A stretch of DNA of 7,417 nt from JAFLCM01 sp964510955 (lineage in GTDB: Bacteria > Planctomycetota > Phycisphaerae > Phycisphaerales > UBA1924). Numbering within the stretch: position 1 is the first letter of the stretch; every line of letters starts with the position of its first letter. Below, piece after piece: positions 4,033 to 7,417 of the stretch. A program made the position numbers and the translations under genes. The stretch is from positions 1 through 7,417 of the forward strand of contig CAZEDW010000072.1 in the NCBI GenBank assembly GCA_964510955.1. Direction: 5' to 3'. The notes beneath the pieces were generated by a model that saw only the letters and a list, made by a program, of their open reading frames with translations, was not told where the DNA came from and made no database searches.

Positions 4033-7000
4033 ATGAATCAAGGCCGCCTCGGATCTGTTGTGGGATGCCTGTCGCTCGCCCTCGCCGTGCCCGCCGCGAC
4101 CGGCGCCATCTGGTACGTCGACGACAGCGCCCCCGCGGGCGGCAACGGCACCAGTTGGGCCACGGCGTTCCAGAACCTCGCGCCGGCGATCTCCGCCGCG
4201 TCGAGCGGCGATGAAATCCGCATCGGGCTGGGTACCTACAAGCCCGCGGGACCCGGCGGCAGCCGCTCGACTGTCTACACCGTGAACAAGAGCCTGACCA
4301 TCCGCGGCGGTTATTTCGGCTACCCGCAACTGGCGTGCTGCCCGGACTCGTTCAGCACTGACCCGGCCTTGACCACGCTCTCCGGTGACCTGAACGGCGA
4401 CGATGACACGAACTTCGGCAACACGTCCGACAACTCTTTCAGGGTCGTGCACATTTCCTCACCGGCGACGACCATCACGATCGAGCGTCTGACCATCCGC
4501 GCCGGGAACGGGTCCAGCACCGGCTCGGGGCTCTATGTGCCGAGCGGGGTGACTGTGCGCGTGGACCGGTGCAACTTCAGGGACTGCGAGTCCTCAAGCT
4601 ACGGTGGCGCGGTCGACCACTACGGGTCGATCAACTCCATCTACGCGCGGTGCAAGTTCTATCACAACCGGGCGGCGACTTACGGCGGGGGCATGAGCCT
4701 CTCGTCCGGCAACGGGGCGCGGGTCATCAACTGCGGTTTCTACGGCAACACCCTGACCGGGACCCTCAACAACACCGGCGGCGGCGGCATCTGGATCAAC
4801 GGGCAATCGACGCTCTACAACTGCGTCTTCTCGGGGAACGGCGCGGCCCCCGCCAGCACGACCACGCCGCTGGGCGGCGGCGGCGCGATCGGCACCGGGA
4901 CCGGGCCGATCACCATCTCCAACTGCACGCTGTACCTCAACAACGCTTCGAACGGGTTCGGGTTGTACGTGACCGGCGCAACGCCGACGGTTACGAACAC
5001 GATCTTCCATGACTACTACTCGAGCTACGAAATAGCCGGCACCGCAAACGTCACCTATTGCGCCGGGTACTTCGGCGTGTTCACCGGCACAGGCAACATC
5101 TCTGTTGGGTACGACTACACCCTGTGGCCCGACGCGAACGGCGCCGACGACATCATTGGAACGATGGACGACGATTTCACGCTCCGGCGCGGGTACCCGG
5201 GCGCGGCGGTGATTGACCAGGGCACGGCGGGCGGGGTGTTCTCGGATGTGGCGGACCTGGACGGCGACAGCGACACGGCGGAAGGGACGCCGGTTGATTT
5301 CAGCGGGTTCAACAACCGGCGGTACACAGACCCGGTCATGCCCGACGCTGTGGGATCGGGGAATCCACCGATCGACATGGGGGCCTACGAGGCTGTGGTC
5401 CCCGGGGGGTTGACCCCGGTCGGCTCGGTGGTGTACGTCGCGCCCGATGGGTACGGCCACACCGGCTACGGCTCGGGGTCGAGCTGGAACAACGCGCTGG
5501 GGGACTTCGGCGCGGCCGCGTATGTCGCAACCACGTTTCCCTCGGTGGTACAGGAAATCCGCTTCGCCGGCGGGCTGTACCGCGGAACGGGCACTTTCTA
5601 TCCGACCTTCTCCCTGTACTCGCGGTCGAACCTGCTGATCCGGGGCGGGTACGCCGGCCCGTATTACGCGAACCCGGATACTCGAGACGTCAACGCGTTC
5701 CCGACGGTCTTTGATGGGGACCGTGACGCGAACGACCCGCCTCTATTCACGGACCCGTTGCACGCCGCGTATTCGCAGAACTCGCCCACCACCATCAACG
5801 TCGGCTACGGGTGCAGCAACATCACGATCGACGGAATCCGGTTCAGGAACAGCAGGTACGGCGGGTGCGGCGGCGTGTTCAACGATGGCGTGAACACCGT
5901 GGTGCGCAACTGTGTGGTGGAGCGGGGCTTCGACATTGCTGGCGCGTTTGTGAACGGGTGGAATGAGCCCACCGCTTCGCTGACGCTTGTCAACTGCGAC
6001 GTCGTGAACTGCATCGGCGAGCGGGCCGGGGCGATCTGGTCGCGCGGCGCGGCGCTCTCTCTCGTGAACGTACGGCTGCTGGGAAACGTGCGGCTCGATT
6101 CCGACTATGACCCTTACGACTTTGAGTCCGCGGGCGGGGTGCAGCTTCTTGATAGCGTCGCGTTCACCGCCGTCAACAGCCTGTTCGCCGGCAACATCGG
6201 CGACAAGGGCGGGGCAGTCGGCGGCCAGGGCAGCACCGCGTCGCTGACCAACTGCACTCTCGCCAGCAACACCGCGCGCACCGCGGGCGGCGGCCTCTGG
6301 AAGGCGGGCACGGCTCCCACACTCAACAACTGCATCATCACCGGCAACTCCGCGCCGGCGTACCCCCAACTGTTTGCTGCAGGAGCGGTGGTGCAGAACT
6401 CGCTTGTCCAGGGCGGCTTCGCCGGCGCGACCAACCGCGACGGCGACCCACGCTTCGCCGACGAGGACGGCGCCGACGGTATGATCGGCTCCCTCGACGA
6501 CGATTTCCGATTGCTCCCCGGCTCCGCCGCCCTCGACATCGGCTCGGCGGCGCTGCTGCCCACCGACTCCGCCGACCTCGACGCCGACAGCAACACCGCC
6601 GAAACGCTCCCCCTCGACCTGGGTCTGGCCGTGCGGAACGCCGACGGCGACCTCAACGGCACCGCGGCTCCGGACGCGGGCTGCTACGAGTTCGCCGTCT
6701 CAACCGTGCTGAACACCACCACCGGCCTCACCTACCCGACCATCGCCGGCGCGCTCGCCGCGGCCCTGCCCGGTCAGGGGATCGCAGCGCCGTCGAGCGC
6801 CTTCAACGCCGAGCCAACCCTCAACTTCGCCGGCAAATCCGTCAGCATCACCTCCACTGGCGGCGTCACCCAGAACGCCGGCGGCATTTACACCCTCGCC
6901 GACGGCGCCGCGATCAGCACGGCCACCGCCGGTGCGCAGACGATGACGCTCTCGGGCGAGCTGCGTGTCCCCGCGGGCACATCGGCGACCGCCGCGGCGA

Positions 7001-7417
7001 GCACCGTAACCCTCGCCTCCACGGGGAAGGTCTCTGTTCTCGCCGACGCGACCCTGAATCTGAACGCAGGCACCCTTTCGGGCTCCGGCGCCTACTCGCT
7101 TTTCCCAAACTCCACCGTCCTCCTCACCGGCTCGGCGTCCACCACCGGCACGCTCAGCGCCCAGACCGCCAGCACCCTCAACGTCGGCGGGGCGCTCACG
7201 CTCGGCGGCGCCTCCACGCTGCTCGGATCGTCCGTGATCGCCGGCGCCACGACCATCAGCGCCACCACCAACTGGACCGGCTCCTCCTTCAATGTCGGCT
7301 CGCTCAGCGTGTCGGCGCCGGGGCGGTTCACCGGGTCCGGCAATATCTACGGCCCGATTACCAACTCCGGGCGCATCTACACCATCGGCAACAGTGTCTT
7401 CGTCGGCAACCTCACCA
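4033..7417 (+). CDS. Giant secreted right-handed beta-helix protein with two choice-of-anchor-Q-type units and an adhesin-like region (3' end outside window)
   Basis: Translating from ATG 4033 gives an uninterrupted frame of 1128 complete codons to the right edge. The N-terminus is a likely Sec signal peptide: MNQGR, a hydrophobic stretch LSLALAVPAATGA, cleavage near A25. Unit 1 (about 27-453) opens with YVDDSAPAGGNGTSWATAFQ (28-47), then LTIRGGYFG, LSGDLNGDDD (116-125), beta-helix rungs rich in NC and GGG motifs (about 165-345), a DDDF...D segment (379-395) and a DMGAYE end (448-453). This is the layout of planctomycete proteins with a choice-of-anchor Q domain. Unit 2 (about 467-887) repeats the order: VYVAPDG, LLIRGGYAG, FDGDRDAND, rungs, DDDFRLLPGSAALD (822-835), DAGCYEF. 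From about 888 it becomes S/T/A/G-rich with adhesin-like beta-strand repeats (for example TLSGSGAYSL, GSGNIYGPITNSG). It is probably exported or surface-attached, structural or adhesive. No catalytic residues of a polysaccharide lyase were identified. The anchor lies beyond the window. Confidence 0.93.
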   Translation, partial: MNQGRLGSVVGCLSLALAVPAATGAIWYVDDSAPAGGNGTSWATAFQNLAPAISAASSGDEIRIGLGTYKPAGPGGSRSTVYTVNKSLTIRGGYFGYPQLACCPDSFSTDPALTTLSGDLNGDDDTNFGNTSDNSFRVVHISSPATTITIERLTIRAGNGSSTGSGLYVPSGVTVRVDRCNFRDCESSSYGGAVDHYGSINSIYARCKFYHNRAATYGGGMSLSSGNGARVINCGFYGNTLTGTLNNTGGGGIWINGQSTLYNCVFSGNGAAPASTTTPLGGGGAIGTGTGPITISNCTLYLNNASNGFGLYVTGATPTVTNTIFHDYYSSYEIAGTANVTYCAGYFGVFTGTGNISVGYDYTLWPDANGADDIIGTMDDDFTLRRGYPGAAVIDQGTAGGVFSDVADLDGDSDTAEGTPVDFSGFNNRRYTDPVMPDAVGSGNPPIDMGAYEAVVPGGLTPVGSVVYVAPDGYGHTGYGSGSSWNNALGDFGAAAYVATTFPSVVQEIRFAGGLYRGTGTFYPTFSLYSRSNLLIRGGYAGPYYANPDTRDVNAFPTVFDGDRDANDPPLFTDPLHAAYSQNSPTTINVGYGCSNITIDGIRFRNSRYGGCGGVFNDGVNTVVRNCVVERGFDIAGAFVNGWNEPTASLTLVNCDVVNCIGERAGAIWSRGAALSLVNVRLLGNVRLDSDYDPYDFESAGGVQLLDSVAFTAVNSLFAGNIGDKGGAVGGQGSTASLTNCTLASNTARTAGGGLWKAGTAPTLNNCIITGNSAPAYPQLFAAGAVVQNSLVQGGFAGATNRDGDPRFADEDGADGMIGSLDDDFRLLPGSAALDIGSAALLPTDSADLDADSNTAETLPLDLGLAVRNADGDLNGTAAPDAGCYEFAVSTVLNTTTGLTYPTIAGALAAALPGQGIAAPSSAFNAEPTLNFAGKSVSITSTGGVTQNAGGIYTLADGAAISTATAGAQTMTLSGELRVPAGTSATAAASTVTLASTGKVSVLADATLNLNAGTLSGSGAYSLFPNSTVLLTGSASTTGTLSAQTASTLNVGGALTLGGASTLLGSSVIAGATTISATTNWTGSSFNVGSLSVSAPGRFTGSGNIYGPITNSGRIYTIGNSVFVGNLT
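4111..5391 (+). repeat. Internal protein repeat, unit 1 of the beta-helix protein
   Basis: Codons 27-453 of the giant protein. Landmarks are YVDD (28-31), GTSWATAF (39-46), IRGGYFG, SGDLNGDDD (117-125), a beta-helix with single Cys residues at 180, 207, 234, 264 and 298, DDDF (379-382) and DMGAYE (448-453). Corresponding landmarks recur about 440 residues later in unit 2. The similarity is clear at protein level but not at DNA level, apart from short shared words, so the duplication is old. Confidence 0.75.
5431..6693 (+). repeat. Internal protein repeat, unit 2 of the beta-helix protein
   Basis: Codons 467-887 of the giant protein, repeating the unit 1 order: VYVAPDG, GSSWNNAL, LLIRGGYAG, FDGDRDAND (560-568), rungs with NC at 626-627, 654-655, 740-741 and 766-767, DDDF (822-825), DLDADSNTAE and DAGCYEF. 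The matching unit 1 segments are DDDF (379-382) and DLDGDSDTAE. The bases GACGACGATTTC occur in both units (5167-5178 and 6496-6507). Unit 2 has a longer insert between the SSW motif and the first strand than unit 1. Confidence 0.75.

Noticed and set aside
4057..4068. VVGC at residues 9-12 of the giant protein, fitting a lipoprotein signal (lipobox).
   Set aside because: The cysteine would come before the main hydrophobic stretch (LSLALAVPAATGA), leaving a hydrophobic region too short for a lipoprotein signal; an ordinary Sec signal cleaved near residue 25 fits better.
4594..5460. A 288-codon open frame on the minus strand inside the beta-helix gene, and similar frames at 3877-4452 and 5743-6369.
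   Set aside because: The translations are Val/Arg/Ala-rich with no recognisable domains, and the plus-strand frame has a signal peptide, a good SD and repeated structure through the same bases.

Overview
The window is visibly G+C-rich (roughly two thirds by eye), with strong G/C bias at third codon positions. It reads like a bacterial chromosome from the Planctomycetota, probably a Phycisphaerae-like lineage. This assignment is an inference from three things: a giant secreted beta-helix protein with choice-of-anchor-Q-type repeats, a flagellar chaperone consistent with motile swarmer cells, and weak or absent Shine-Dalgarno sequences at several starts. No rRNA, tRNA, IS element, CRISPR array or integration site was recognised.

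Layout from left to right. (1) Positions 2-316 hold the C-terminal end of a plus-strand gene with a sigma-70 region 4-like helix-turn-helix, cut by the window edge. (2) A minus-strand gene for a small degenerate receiver-like protein (524-925) converges on it, and an intrinsic terminator hairpin (336-372) lies between them. (3) Diverging from that gene is a complete hexameric-type glutamate dehydrogenase (1101-2432), closed by a textbook hairpin plus T-run terminator. (4) A minus-strand fliS (2571-3077) converges on the same terminator. (5) A 317-base divergent gap follows (3078-3394). It is strikingly strand-asymmetric, with heptanucleotide repeats and mirrored C-rich, G-poor leaders pointing toward fliS and toward smpB. 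(6) smpB (3395-3880) encodes the tmRNA partner of trans-translation. (7) From 4033 to the right edge runs one uninterrupted frame of at least 1128 codons. It encodes a signal peptide, two tandem ~425-residue beta-helix/choice-of-anchor-Q units, and then an S/T/A/G-rich adhesin-like region that continues beyond the window.

The genes do not form one pathway. GDH is core nitrogen metabolism, SmpB is ribosome rescue, FliS is flagellin export, and the large protein is a cell-surface or secreted structural protein. I see no complete novel system. The points most worth a second look are the mirrored repeat-bearing leaders between fliS and smpB and the internally duplicated architecture of the giant surface protein.
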